A stretch of 12,695 nucleotides of DNA, from the NCBI GenBank assembly GCA_001986395.2, contig MQVO02000259.1:1-12695 (forward strand), given 5' to 3'. The position numbers were made by a program, and so were the translations under genes. This DNA is from Irpex lacteus (lineage: Eukaryota; Basidiomycota; Agaricomycetes; Polyporales; Irpicaceae). Shown one piece after another: positions 1-8,240 of this stretch. Below the pieces are notes generated by a model, which had not been told where the DNA came from, searched no databases, and saw only the letters and a list, made by a program, of their open reading frames with translations. Position 1 is the first letter of the stretch. Every line of letters begins with the position of its first letter.

Positions 1-45
1 ATAGAATATACCTAAATTAAAATCATAAAGAAAAGATAAATATAA

Positions 46-252
46 AATAAATATAATTTTGATAAAGGTAGAAATAGAGTTAGAATATACACAAACAGTT
101 ATTCTAAATCAGATGTAGAAAGTTTAGCTTTAGCTATTAATACTAAACTAAATATATATACTGGTGTTTTATTGGATAGAAAAGATCAATGGTTTTTAAC
201 TAAAATAAAAGAATTAACCCTTCCCCCCAAATTAAATTTATTACTTATTTGA
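46..252 (+). pseudogene. LAGLIDADG homing endonuclease, C-terminal remnant
   Basis: The frame starting at base 46 reads a run typical of the C-terminal half of fungal mitochondrial LAGLIDADG intron endonucleases: RIYTNSYSK, then ALAINTKLNIYTGVL and DRKDQWFLT. In intact enzymes this part belongs to the DNA-binding and cleavage domain. Upstream the frame is closed by TAA codons at 13-15, 37-39 and 43-45. Neither a LAGLIDADG helix nor a start codon is visible, so only the last 60 or so codons survive. The frame meets TGA at 250-252, which is Trp in code 4, and then TAA at 280-282. The homology fades after the KELTLP-like end near base 222. No intron core or host exon is recognisable around it. 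Family assignment is by motif recognition and was not checked by search. Confidence 0.65.
191..217 (+). repeat. 27-bp direct repeat, copy 1 (endonuclease tail)
   Basis: GGTTTTTAACTAAAATAAAA and the next seven bases (GAATTAA) occur here and again, identically, at 852-878. This copy is the tail of the LAGLIDADG remnant and is followed by a C-rich run (CCCTTCCCCCC). The second copy has a C run in front of it instead. Confidence 0.85.
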
Positions 253-282
253 ACTCTTACAAAACTAATCAATTGTGTATAA

Positions 283-851
283 TGAAAGAATAAAAAGATA
301 TTGAATTTATTCATTTTTATTATTTTTTCTCTTAGTCAATTTCTCGCATCACGAGATCATTGCTTTCTATAACCACCGAATCCAAGGGTTATACAACTTT
401 TATAGTTTCGCTAGTAATCTAAATAGTCTTAGAGTAGTTTTTATGTTTTTTCAGTTCTCTTAAAGAAAAAGTAAACAAAAAGAATGTGTATTCTATAATG
501 TAACTCCCTCTCTCCTGAAATAAATTATAAGATAGGGAGACCCAAATTTAATTTATTTTTAGTTATAAGAGCTAAACTACTACACTTACACTGTCAAACT
601 GCACATTATATTACTGTGAATATACTTTTCCCCAAACTTTTTTATATGTTTGAGTAGTAGAAGCTTACTATTCCTTACTTTATATCTCATTTTTTATTAC
701 CATACCTAATCATAACTTAACATTATGAAGTTTATAACAAGTTAATATCTCTGTTAATATCTGTTAAGATTGTAATTGTAGGGTATACTTTGTAGAAATA
801 TAACTACTCCAATACTGTGTTAGTGTTACATACAGTAAACAGTTCCCCCCC
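283..851. other. Gene-free AT-rich stretch with small hairpins
   Basis: I recognise no gene here. Small hairpins are visible: TCTCG/CGAGA near 340-355 and ATAACC/GGTTAT near 371-393. Bases 518-548 recur at 3288-3318 with one mismatch in 31; both copies contain ATAGGGAGACCCAAATT. A short tandem duplication, GTTAATATCTCTGTTAATATCT, lies near 741-765. A frame read in code 4 from about 271 to 462 is open but resembles nothing I know. Confidence 0.5.
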
Positions 852-878
852 GGTTTTTAACTAAAATAAAAGAATTAA
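852..878 (+). repeat. 27-bp direct repeat, copy 2
   Basis: This is an exact copy of bases 191-217, preceded by CCCCCCC (845-851). No other endonuclease sequence accompanies it, so it is a short duplicated end piece and not a second gene. Confidence 0.85.
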
Positions 879-901
879 TATAATAGTTTATTATTATTGA
901 T

Positions 902-1270
902 TTATTGATTATAGTCTCCAGCAAGAAGAGTACCAAATACACCCACACTACTAATTGCTAATGTAAGAATGAATCCATAGTTGTGGTCTACGATGGTTAC
1001 CCAGGTGCAAATGAAATTACACATCAACAAAGAAGAGCAGAAACAAGAGAGATAAACCACTCAATTTAATTAAAATAAAGCTTCCCCAAAAAACTAGGAA
1101 TTATAATTAATTCTAACTAGTTTTTGTGGGGTCTGGGTAAATTGAACTAAAGCTATAAAAGCTAAAATAATATCCAGAGGATATGGGCAAAGCAAATGTT
1201 TCTTTAACAATACGACTACTGCTTCTACTCCCCCTATAACTCTCAGTATTCTTGTAAGAGGATAGTTATA
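902..1270 (-). pseudogene. Unidentified membrane-protein-like remnant split by a hairpin
   Basis: On the minus strand two open stretches flank the hairpin element at 1084-1131. The upstream one (1270 down to 1132) reads PLTRILRVIGGVEAVV then LDIILAFIALVQF. The downstream one (1083 down to a TAA at 902-904) reads SGLSLLFLLFLLMCNFI then FILTLAISSVGVFGTLLAG. Both are strongly hydrophobic, as in a multi-pass membrane protein. They are in different frames and the hairpin sequence itself brings a stop. Base composition (about 40% GC, with CTC, CTG and GTG codons) differs from the surrounding mitochondrial DNA. I do not recognise the family: a respiratory-complex subunit or a nuclear-derived fragment are both possible, and chance openness cannot be excluded. 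Confidence 0.3.
1084..1131 (-). repeat. CTAG-core hairpin element, copy A (reverse orientation)
   Basis: CCCCAAAAAACTAG (1084-1097) is complementary to CTAGTTTTTGTGGGG (1117-1131), giving a long stem-loop. Read on the minus strand its loop holds TTAGAATT, as in copies at 2911-2959, 4681-4725 and 10815-10863. Around it, CTCAATTTA (1062-1070) and TAAATTGAA (1137-1145) form a further inverted pair with one mismatch. Confidence 0.85.
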
Positions 1271-1277
1271 GTAATAA

Positions 1278-1628
<351 letters not shown>

Positions 1629-1841
1629 AAAAGATACATTGAACATTTTATTTACTTGGAGCAAGATAAACCTGTTTTAGGGAGATATACTTTCAAGTTA
1701 AACTCAGTTGACGAAAGTGCAAATTTAATTAACGCAAAGGTTTAAAAAACTTTTATGAAAGTGGAGGTTACTAATGTCGACACTAAAGAGGTTACAATAT
1801 ATTTTTCTATTGGTGCTGCTTCTAATATCTCCAAAGTTTAG
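1629..1841 (+). pseudogene. Non-cox1 tail fused in frame to the cox1 fragment
   Basis: The cox1 frame runs on without a break past 1628 into unrelated sequence (KRYIEHFIYLEQ, GRYTFKLNSVDES, ANLINAKV) until TAA at 1743-1745. After that stop the same frame continues with TNVDTKEVTIYFSIG to TAG at 1839-1841. The pattern of a charged stretch, a helix and then a beta strand faintly resembles residues 100-150 of the plasmid DNA polymerase encoded at 5050-7971, so a decayed polymerase N-terminus is my best guess. The resemblance is weak and unproven. The in-frame join may be chance. Confidence 0.3.
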
Positions 1842-1961
1842 TTAAAAGTGGGTATTATTTGTGTCTAACAATAAACTATACTGACAAATAACCATAGTAT
1901 ATATTAACTCGAGGATAAAGTTGTGATTCGTTTATTTGTATACAAATTATTAAATAAAAAA

Positions 1962-1983
1962 AAAAGGATAAGCTTATCCTTTT
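1962..1983. repeat. 22-bp perfect palindrome
   Basis: AAAAGGATAAG (1962-1972) is followed directly by its reverse complement CTTATCCTTTT (1973-1983). It belongs to a recurring style in this window of hairpins closed by A/T runs next to GG/CC (see 3945-3969, 8452-8475, 8579-8612). It could form a cruciform or mark an RNA 3' end. Confidence 0.85.
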
Positions 1984-2147
1984 GATATGGAAGAGAAATT
2001 AAGTTTAAAAACATCCTTATATAATCCAAAAAGGTTTAATCGAATTAACTGTCAAAAACAAATTGGGCTTACATTAACCAATTTAAATAAAACACACTTT
2101 ATCCTTTTTATTTTAACTTTTATTTTTAGGGGAGGGAGAATCTTTAA

Positions 2148-2474
2148 ATTTATTTCAATGGAGGAGAGGATTATGGGAGCTATAAAATGTATTTCTTTGT
2201 GTATTTAAAAGCAGCGTATGATATAAATCTATATGTTCGAGGTGGCTCTGTAGCAAACTATTATAAAATGTATAAAACATCCGAGGGTTGAGGTTTATTT
2301 TATAGTAAGGATGTACGAATTTAATGTAATACATTAACTAGTTATAAGGGGATAATTGTCTATAATAAACTAATTATGGTTATTGAACAGAAAGTTAATG
2401 ATGGTATATGTGACGTCGTGCCTCATCGTAACATCTTGCTCGTCATAGTTAAGGGGGGAAACTCAAAGATTTAG
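2148..2474 (+). pseudogene. Unidentified decayed reading frame
   Basis: In code 4 a frame runs from 2148 (after TAA at 2145-2147) to TAG at 2472-2474 with a single internal TAA at 2322-2324. It reads FNGGEDYGSYKMYFF, LYVRGGSVANYYKMY and, using TGA as Trp, SEGWGLFYSKD. After the stop it gives SYKGIIVYNKLIMVIEQ and DGICDVVPHRN. The composition is protein-like, with balanced charged and aromatic residues, and differs from the AT-rich spacer, so a dead gene piece is plausible. I recognise no family. It overlaps in another frame with the next open stretch (2453-2797), and the two could be parts of one frameshifted gene. Confidence 0.35.
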
Positions 2475-2797
2475 CTTGTCAAGGGCAAGGTTTTAAGGTG
2501 TTTGTAAACGCAAATGCTAAGCGTTATTTTAGCACAACTCGAACAGTACTTAATGATGAAAGTGTGGATAGAGGGATTGATCAGACAATAGGTCAATTGG
2601 ATGGTCATCTTTATGATACCACTGATAAGCTTCTCCGTGATAAATTTTATTTTAAAAGATTTTGGATTTATTACCGGATTTCCTGTACTTGTGATTTAGT
2701 CATTAATCCTTTTTGTATTATTATTAAAAAAGGGGGGGGTTTTACCTTAAATTTTGAGTTGAATGGTGGGTTGCAGCAAGAAATAATAAGGGGGTAA
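2453..2797 (+). CDS. Hypothetical ORF remnant, no recognised family
   Basis: A frame is open from 2453 (after TAA at 2450-2452) to TAA at 2795-2797, about 114 codons. It has no ATG near its beginning; GTG at 2498 is one possible start. It reads GQGFKVFVNANAKRYFSTTR, then VLNDESVDRGIDQTIGQL and DTTDKLLRDKF, followed by an aromatic stretch and a poly-G-encoded Gly run. The first 60 residues look protein-like and are richer in G and C than the flanks. The last part reads over low-complexity AT-rich DNA and is doubtful. It directly follows a frame-shifted neighbour of similar character, so it may be the 3' part of a dead gene. No function can be assigned. Confidence 0.35.
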   Translation, partial: GGKLKDLACQGQGFKVFVNANAKRYFSTTRTVLNDESVDRGIDQTIGQLDGHLYDTTDKLLRDKFYFKRFWIYYRISCTCDLVINPFCIIIKKGGGFTLNFELNGGLQQEIIRG

Positions 2798-2877
2798 ACA
2801 AATTTATCTCAACTTAGATTGTTCCATTTTGTTCCATTCTTAAAAGAGATTATTAGAATAAGTTTTTGTTATTATTT

Positions 2878-2973
2878 AAACCCAAAAAACTAGGGTCGCG
2901 GTAGAAATAATCCCCAAAAAAACTAGTTAGAATTATTTATAATACCTAGTTTTTGGGGATGTTTTTTGGGGGA
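2878..2973 (+). repeat. 96-bp nested hairpin repeat, copy 1
   Basis: This sequence is repeated without a single difference, in the same orientation, at 10782-10877. It is a hairpin within a hairpin. Outer arms CCCAAAAAAC (2881-2890) and GTTTTTTGGG (2961-2970) pair perfectly. Inner arms TCCCCAAAAAAACTAG (2911-2926) and CTAGTTTTTGGGGA (2946-2959) pair with two unmatched A. The inner unit matches the elements at 1084-1131 and 4681-4725. A GC-rich spot, GGGTCGCGG, sits between the left outer and inner arms. Confidence 0.95.
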
Positions 2974-4131
2974 TGGAAGGAGGGTAGTGACTATTAAAAT
3001 AAACTAACTGACCTTTGACAAAGTACACTTAGAGTAAAGAAAGTTTATTTTAATTATATTTAATCAACTACAATTCAAATATTATAAAGTAATTAAAATA
3101 ATACTTTTGTATCAATCTTAAAATAATGCTTATAAAATAATATTATTATTAGATTAAAGATTAGTAATCATGGGGTTACTCCCTTAAGGACTAAGATTGT
3201 ACTGTCTATTGTAAGAGATAGATTAAATTTATTTAAAGTTACTTAGTTAATACTTTATTTTGGGGACCCTCTACTTAAAATAAAATTAAATAAATTATAA
3301 TATAGGGAGACCCAAATTAAAATAAAATAACTGTGTGTTTATAAAATAATGTGTAGTATCATCTTAGTGAGTAAAACACTCATCTATCAATTAATTAAAG
3401 ATAAAATAGTAATTAGAGTGATAAATTAATTTAATAGTATATTAAATTAATTATTTAAACTCTACCTAATTAAATAATTATTATTAGAAAAAGAATAGAG
3501 TATCTCTACCAATAATAAATTATCATACAGGGTACAGATTGGTTCAGTCAACTATCATTAATCTTCTTTATTAGCAATATTGATATAATAGGATGGTAGT
3601 GTTAAAAACTAAAAATAAAAAATAAATTATTAAACATTTCCATTAATCCACCCCAAATAAAATGAGTAAAGTTAAAGAATAAAAAGAAATAAATTTAGAA
3701 TATCTATATTCTTTAATCTAATAAGAATAAATAAATAAAGGAGTGATTATAAAATAGTGAGTAATTCTAATTGAACGGTAGTTAACTCTCTAAATAAATA
3801 ATAGAGAATACTATTTATATTATTAAATAAAGAAATAACTCTGATTAACTAAGTAATTAATTAATTAAATAAAAAGTAATCATTCCATTGTTCCATTTAA
3901 TATAATATATTTCTACCCTCATCCACTTACAGTGAATGCTCCCCCCTTTTTTTTATATTAAAAAAAAGGATAAAGGGAGTTGGAGGGGTACCCTCCAATA
4001 TCTTATTAATTAATTATTCCTTTAAAGTGATTGTATCTAAGAGAGTAAAAAATTTAATTATTTAATTTGAACTCTTACAATCATTAGTAATATGCAAAGT
4101 TAAAGAATATAAAGATAATAAATACCTTTGA
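2974..4131. other. Long AT-rich stretch without recognisable genes
   Basis: All six frames are broken by many stops and nothing matches a gene I know. It holds the second copy of the 31-bp repeat (3288-3318, matching 518-548), a small hairpin TGAGT/ACTCA near 3370-3385, and a 16-bp direct repeat ATTTGAACTCTTACAA (4065-4080, also at 247-262). In both places that repeat is followed about 30 bases on by an A-rich AAAGATA run. Relics too decayed to recognise could be present. Confidence 0.5.
3945..3998. repeat. Two adjacent hairpins (A/T-arm and GC-arm)
   Basis: CCTTTTTTTT (3945-3954) pairs with AAAAAAAAGG (3960-3969). Just beyond it TTGGAGGG (3980-3987) pairs with CCCTCCAA (3991-3998) across a three-base loop. 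The second is one of the few GC-based stems in this AT-rich region. Confidence 0.8.
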
Positions 4132-4335
4132 ACTATAGCAGGATTAGGAAGTTGGACTGGATGGATTACTTCTTATGAATATTAAAAAGCAATAGAACTT
4201 GGATATAAATTCGAAATTCTCAGAGGGTATAAATTTGATAGATAAAATATATTTAAAGAGTATATTGAAAGATTATATTCATTAAGATTAGAATATAGTA
4301 AAGATAACCCTATGAATTTAATTGCTAAACTATTA
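4132..4335 (+). pseudogene. Plasmid-type family B DNA polymerase, dead internal fragment
   Basis: These 68 codons align without a gap to residues 636-703 of the intact polymerase encoded at 5050-7971; I count about 42 identities. Shared landmarks are TIAG, GSWTGW, RGYKF, IFKEY and NLIAKLL, which is the start of polymerase motif B. Two TAA codons fall at positions equivalent to residues 652 and 673, so it is not translatable. With only about 62% identity it descends from a different, older polymerase copy and is not a recent duplication. It lies on the opposite strand to the intact gene and ends in a fold-back (4322-4351) just before the Asn-Ser of motif B. Confidence 0.85.
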
Positions 4336-4351
4336 ATTCATAATTTAGCAA
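4322..4351. repeat. Fold-back palindrome ending the polymerase fragment
   Basis: TTGCTAAA (4322-4329) and TTTAGCAA (4344-4351) are exact inverted copies 14 bases apart. The left arm is the + strand coding sequence for I-A-K of motif B. The right arm, with its flank ATTCATAATTTAGCAACTAAAT, is the reverse complement of the same coding stretch (compare the antisense text at 5859-5882). The DNA therefore switches strand within the polymerase sequence. Confidence 0.75.
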
Positions 4352-4380
4352 CTAAATCAGACCCCCAACAAACCTTACAA

Positions 4381-4540
4381 CCAGTAAGATTGTTGCGTAG
4401 TTTTAATCGCAGGTCAAACCCTGCCTTCATTTGGAGTCAAACTAAATAGTAGCTGTTTAAATTACAACAGTGGGGGAGGGCAAGCGCCTTCAGAGAGCAT
4501 GTACGCACCTCTCGGTTGCGTGAAAATCCGCAACTTGGCC
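4381..4540. other. GC-rich island of unknown origin
   Basis: Counting bases, 76 of 160 are G or C (about 48%), roughly twice the surrounding level. It contains short stems, for example GTTGCG/CGCAAC (4514-4534) and CTTAC/GTAAG (4373-4387), and a T-arm-like GCAGGTCAAACCCTGC. I could fold neither a complete tRNA nor any RNA I know. A minus-strand reading frame across it overlaps trnD and is not convincing. Composition suggests foreign DNA (nuclear, plastid or plasmid), but the source is unknown. Confidence 0.45.
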
Positions 4541-4583
4541 CAAATATAATAAAAAGGAAACAGGTTGAAAAGGGAGAGATATA

Positions 4584-4656
4584 CGAGCCCTTCCAGATTC
4601 GAACTGGGACCTCCCCGATTGACAATCGGGTACTCTACCTATTAAGCTAAGGGCCC
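4584..4656 (-). tRNA. trnD: tRNA-Asp (GTC)
   Basis: The minus strand folds into a full cloverleaf. The acceptor stem is GGGCCCT/AGGGCTC (one G-T pair), the D arm contains GCTTAATAGGTAGAGT, and the anticodon stem CCGAT/ATCGG has loop TGTCA with anticodon GTC (4621-4623). The T arm is CCCAGTTCGAATCTGGA. The discriminator base is G (complement of C4584), as usual for Asp. CCA is not encoded. It sits between the GC-rich island and a CTAG hairpin element. Confidence 0.92.
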
Positions 4657-4680
4657 TATTTTAATTTTACTAGCCCACCC

Positions 4681-4725
4681 CCCAAAAAACTAGTTAGAAT
4701 TTATTCTAATTCCTAGTTTTTTGGG
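4681..4725 (+). repeat. CTAG-core hairpin element, copy C
   Basis: CCCAAAAAACTAG (4681-4693) pairs perfectly over 13 bp with CTAGTTTTTTGGG (4713-4725). Inside, TTAGAAT (4694-4700) pairs with ATTCTAA (4703-4709), so nearly the whole 45 bases can fold. This copy lacks the outer arms found in the 96-bp repeats. It starts 25 bases from the 5' end of trnD. Confidence 0.9.
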
Positions 4726-4917
4726 ATTCATATCAAATAAAATAAAAAGGTAACTGATGATATTTGTCTTTATTATACTGAGACTATTGGTACTACAACT
4801 CTCCCTTCCTCTCTCTATTCTTTTATCTTCTAATTTTATTTTAATTTGATTCATTAATTAGATTTCTATCATTTTATTTTTAATTTATTTTAGAATACTG
4901 TTCTATTTATTTAATTT

Positions 4918-5041
4918 CATGGCTATTCCATGGGGTTTATTAATATTTTATATATCAGGGGTTTATTAATATTTAGTTTTATGGGCTTTATTTTTAGTAT
5001 TATTAGTTATATGGGGTTTATTTAGTATTATTATATTATCA
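4918..5041. repeat. Imperfect tandem repeat downstream of the polymerase gene
   Basis: Four units of about 27-33 bases begin with ATGGGGTTTATT or a close variant (ATGGGGTTTATTAATATT, AGGGGTTTATTAATATT, ATGGGCTTTATTTTTAGT, ATGGGGTTTATTTAGT). The array ends about 10 bases from the polymerase stop codon, so it would lie in the 3' untranslated part of that transcript. The adjoining 4726-4917 shows no gene. Confidence 0.7.
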
Positions 5042-5049
5042 TCTGTTAA

Positions 5050-7971
5050 TTAAATATCATCTCTAACATTAATCTTAACAGTATAATCAGAAGTTACCTG
5101 AACATTATCAGGATGTATTCCTTTTTCTAAATCATTATAATTAAATGGAACAGATGTTGTTAATACATCACAGATAGTTAAACCTTTTAATGTATGTCTT
5201 TTATAAACAGGTAATCTCTTATTAGAAGTTGCTCTTAGCTGGTAAATAGTCGACATAAGTTGAATATTTCCACCGAACATATCCTTACTCCATTTTACCT
5301 GTTTATATTTTAATACGGAGTCTCTTACTAATAATGACTCAAGATCATCCACTGTAACATTTTTAACAGCATCCTTAGTTAATCCTTTAACTTTAATGAT
5401 AGTTTCTCCCTCAGTAGTAATTAATCCATACACTTTAGGAGCTAAGAATACACCTCTTTTTATTGTACACTCTAATTTTACTTGACCTAATTTGTTACCA
5501 ACAGAAGCATCAGAAAGAGGTTTATTCACAATTATACTATCAGTATCTGAGTAATATAATTTTACACCATCGATATTCTTAAACTGTGACATATAACTTC
5601 TGGCACCTGCAGTAATTGTAGATGCAATAGCAATATTAACGTCTAACCCATGGTATACATCTTCTTTCTGATTAAATTTATAACATTTTCTATTGTCTTG
5701 CATGATATAGTGATTACCTACTTTAATTAAATCTTGTACAGACTCACCATAACATTCCAAAAGAATTTGTAATAATTCCATTTGCGATGAATCTCTTTGG
5801 TCATACAGTTTAACTTCTGTAGCTTCGGGTTTCATTCCGAATTTACCATAAAGACTATTCATCAATAATTTAGCAACTAAATTTAGTGGGTTTGTTTTAT
5901 TATAAGTTAGTCTTATTTGGTATAATCTGTGAACATATTCCTTAAAGATTACAGCCTTTTTAAATTTATAACCTCTAATAATATTAAATGTGTATCCTAA
6001 ATCAAGACAAGTCTCCATTTCCTTAGAGCTAACCCATCCTGTCCAACTACCTACACCTGCAATTGTTCTTACACCATCAGCAGTTTTGATTCTTCTTTGA
6101 AGGATAGGATGCTCTATATCATCCGGGCATGTAATTTCACAATAGAAGAAACCATATGCCTCAGGATCCACAGTAGTAATATCACCTTCAAATGCAATAG
6201 GTTTACCTATAGGCATTTCCAAGGTAGACATTACAAATGGATATAGAGAATTAACATCATAATAATATAGTTGTTCTCTATTATAATGATGTAGATTTTT
6301 ACTAAACCCTTTATGATTATTATACACATCCACTGCACCACCAGTATAAGACTCTCTAATATCCCATTCCACTTTACCAAGCATTTGATATAGTGTATCC
6401 TTAGGCATAAAATTAGCTTTAAAAATTTTCATTGCTAGTGAAGGTAAAGTGTAAGAAGAATGTACATTTAATTTAAATTCACCGAATATTAATTCATTAA
6501 ATTTAGTTATCACTTCATGCAGAGATTTACAATCAATATTACAATATTTTATAGCTTCAACCTTAAAACTCCATAATTTATTTCCATGTTTATGAAAGAT
6601 CATTGTATATTCATCTTGTGTTAATCCAGGGAATAATTCATAACCAGGAAATTTACCTATATAATGAATGTCACTTAGTAAAAATGGAAAAAATGTTTTA
6701 ACAGTAGGCACTTTGAATGCACCACATAATTTACTAAGTGACATAGGTAATAATAAGAATGAATCTTTAAAGATTAAATTTACTTTATTTTTAGGGTTAT
6801 TAGGGTCTTGATATTTAAATTCAATACCCATTAACTTACCATTAAATATTAGTGGTTTAACAGTAGCACCCTCATAACTTATTAAGTATTTAAGTAATAA
6901 TATTCCATCAAAACCTGAAAAGTTATGAGCGTATACATATTTTACACCTTTAAATTGTAATAATTGTTTAATAAAGTTATTAAACATAGCTGATTGTGCT
7001 TCCTCTGTCAATTCAGTTGCATAAGATTTAATATACTGTCCATTGATATATCCACAAATTAAATAAGGATTATGATTTCCATTAATATTAACTGTTTCAA
7101 TATCTATGGTACAGAATATATTATTATTATCTATTTTTCCATCAACTTTAACAGCTTTAAATGGTTTGGCATTTAATTCTTTTTCCTTAACTAAAACCAC
7201 TCCATCTTTGTAGTAGATATTATCTTTATTAATAACTCTTTTTACTACACCATTATCCATATGATAATCATTAAATTTTAAATCAATAGGTGCTTGATAA
7301 TGCACACTAGTAGATTTATCATCTTGATTTATAAGAATTGATTTATCACCATTAATAATAGCATAACTAGTGTGATCTGGTTGCTCAGATTTTAAAAAAA
7401 CTTTCCCGTATTCTTCAGGAATAATAGTTAATGGTATATTCATATTATTATAACTATACTTAATTACAGTATATTCCTGTTGATTTAATAAAGCTCTTTC
7501 ATCATCTGCTAGACCATCTCTAACTATATAATGAAATGAAATATTAATAATAGCAGTATCCTTATAATTATCATTAAGAATACCTAGTCTACTTATTAAA
7601 AAGTTGATGAATAATTCTTTATCACCATAATTTACTTTTCTCATTTCTGCTAGTGTTCTATGTTCTTTATTAATGAACTGAACTTTACATAATAGAAGTA
7701 AATGATGGTTATTCTGAATTGTTGAAGTGAAAACATCATTCCAAAATGAATTAATTGAAGATGTAAGAGTAGTAGCATTTATTGTACTACTTATTGGAAG
7801 ATTGTATAATCTTTGTTTAATCATGTTATTTATATATTTAATTGGTAAGTACTCAAACTTCAGGCCCCCATGCCTCCTTGTCATATTACTTAACACCCAT
7901 ACTGATCCCACCACACTTAACCGTGGTTCTTCAGGAGTTCTGAGTATAATATCTAGATTTATATGTGCCAA
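5050..7971 (-). CDS. dpo: Protein-primed family B DNA polymerase of mitochondrial plasmid type
   Basis: This polymerase copies linear, protein-capped DNA. It has an N-terminal region (about 1-280) where plasmid enzymes carry the terminal-protein part, a 3'-5' exonuclease domain and a polymerase domain. Exo I is DIET (D290, E292), Exo II NFSGFDG (N350, D355), Exo III YCNID (Y476, D480). The linker is YTGG (542-545). Motif A is DVNSLYP (D572), motif B KLLMNSLYG (K701, N705, Y708, G709), motif C YSDTDS (D809, D811), followed by PKVYG (K846, Y848). All catalytic residues are present, and 973 aa fits the family. The start is uncertain: the frame begins here at TTG, the first in-frame ATG is residue 30 (7882-7884), and in code 4 the frame stays open to 8007. 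All seven Trp codons are TGG. It lies downstream of two membrane-protein genes on the same strand. Confidence 0.93.
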   Translation of the reverse strand: MAHINLDIILRTPEEPRLSVVGSVWVLSNMTRRHGGLKFEYLPIKYINNMIKQRLYNLPISSTINATTLTSSINSFWNDVFTSTIQNNHHLLLLCKVQFINKEHRTLAEMRKVNYGDKELFINFLISRLGILNDNYKDTAIINISFHYIVRDGLADDERALLNQQEYTVIKYSYNNMNIPLTIIPEEYGKVFLKSEQPDHTSYAIINGDKSILINQDDKSTSVHYQAPIDLKFNDYHMDNGVVKRVINKDNIYYKDGVVLVKEKELNAKPFKAVKVDGKIDNNNIFCTIDIETVNINGNHNPYLICGYINGQYIKSYATELTEEAQSAMFNNFIKQLLQFKGVKYVYAHNFSGFDGILLLKYLISYEGATVKPLIFNGKLMGIEFKYQDPNNPKNKVNLIFKDSFLLLPMSLSKLCGAFKVPTVKTFFPFLLSDIHYIGKFPGYELFPGLTQDEYTMIFHKHGNKLWSFKVEAIKYCNIDCKSLHEVITKFNELIFGEFKLNVHSSYTLPSLAMKIFKANFMPKDTLYQMLGKVEWDIRESYTGGAVDVYNNHKGFSKNLHHYNREQLYYYDVNSLYPFVMSTLEMPIGKPIAFEGDITTVDPEAYGFFYCEITCPDDIEHPILQRRIKTADGVRTIAGVGSWTGWVSSKEMETCLDLGYTFNIIRGYKFKKAVIFKEYVHRLYQIRLTYNKTNPLNLVAKLLMNSLYGKFGMKPEATEVKLYDQRDSSQMELLQILLECYGESVQDLIKVGNHYIMQDNRKCYKFNQKEDVYHGLDVNIAIASTITAGARSYMSQFKNIDGVKLYYSDTDSIIVNKPLSDASVGNKLGQVKLECTIKRGVFLAPKVYGLITTEGETIIKVKGLTKDAVKNVTVDDLESLLVRDSVLKYKQVKWSKDMFGGNIQLMSTIYQLRATSNKRLPVYKRHTLKGLTICDVLTTSVPFNYNDLEKGIHPDNVQVTSDYTVKINVRDDI

Positions 7972-8010
7972 TTTTCATCATATTCCTTTTATTATATAAA
8001 TAAATTTTTA

Positions 8011-8240
8011 TCTAATAAAATTTAAAAATATAATATCAGATTTGAACTGATACCATAATAATAAATTTTTCTAATTAATTTTTAATAATTAATTTAGTAG
8101 TTATTCTTTTTATTCAGTTAGCTAGATAAAGTTATTCTTGTTTGCTATGCGGGGGGAGGCCTATTATTATAATATATATTTTTTTTAACAATTAAAGATC
8201 TAGAGTTTCCTTTGAATAATTATTAATAGAAGATTTGATT
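8011..8240. other. AT-rich spacer upstream of the polymerase gene
   Basis: I see no gene here. A tRNA T-arm-like stem TATCAG/CTGATA with loop ATTTGAA-type sequence sits at 8034-8052, without a matching cloverleaf. A GC spot, GCGGGGGGAGGCC, lies near 8149-8161. A promoter for the polymerase gene would be expected in this stretch, but I recognise no consensus. Confidence 0.4.

Noticed and set aside
901..1075. Reading the minus-strand hydrophobic stretch as nad1
   Set aside because: ISSVGVFG looks like the nad1 ISSxGVYG segment, but the following AGW and the flanking residues do not fit.
1987..2208. Plus-strand open frame of 73 codons
   Set aside because: Composition is that of AT-rich spacer with a T-rich run, no family resemblance; the frame at 2148-2474 looks more protein-like.
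4437..4625. Minus-strand open frame of 62 codons
   Set aside because: It overlaps trnD and runs over the GC-rich island; no protein-like pattern or family resemblance.
7727..7999. Plus-strand open frame of 90 codons
   Set aside because: It lies antisense inside the polymerase gene and is a shadow of its codons.
8034..8052. tRNA T-arm-like stem on the minus strand
   Set aside because: No acceptor pairing, D arm or anticodon arm can be placed with it; at most a decayed tRNA end.
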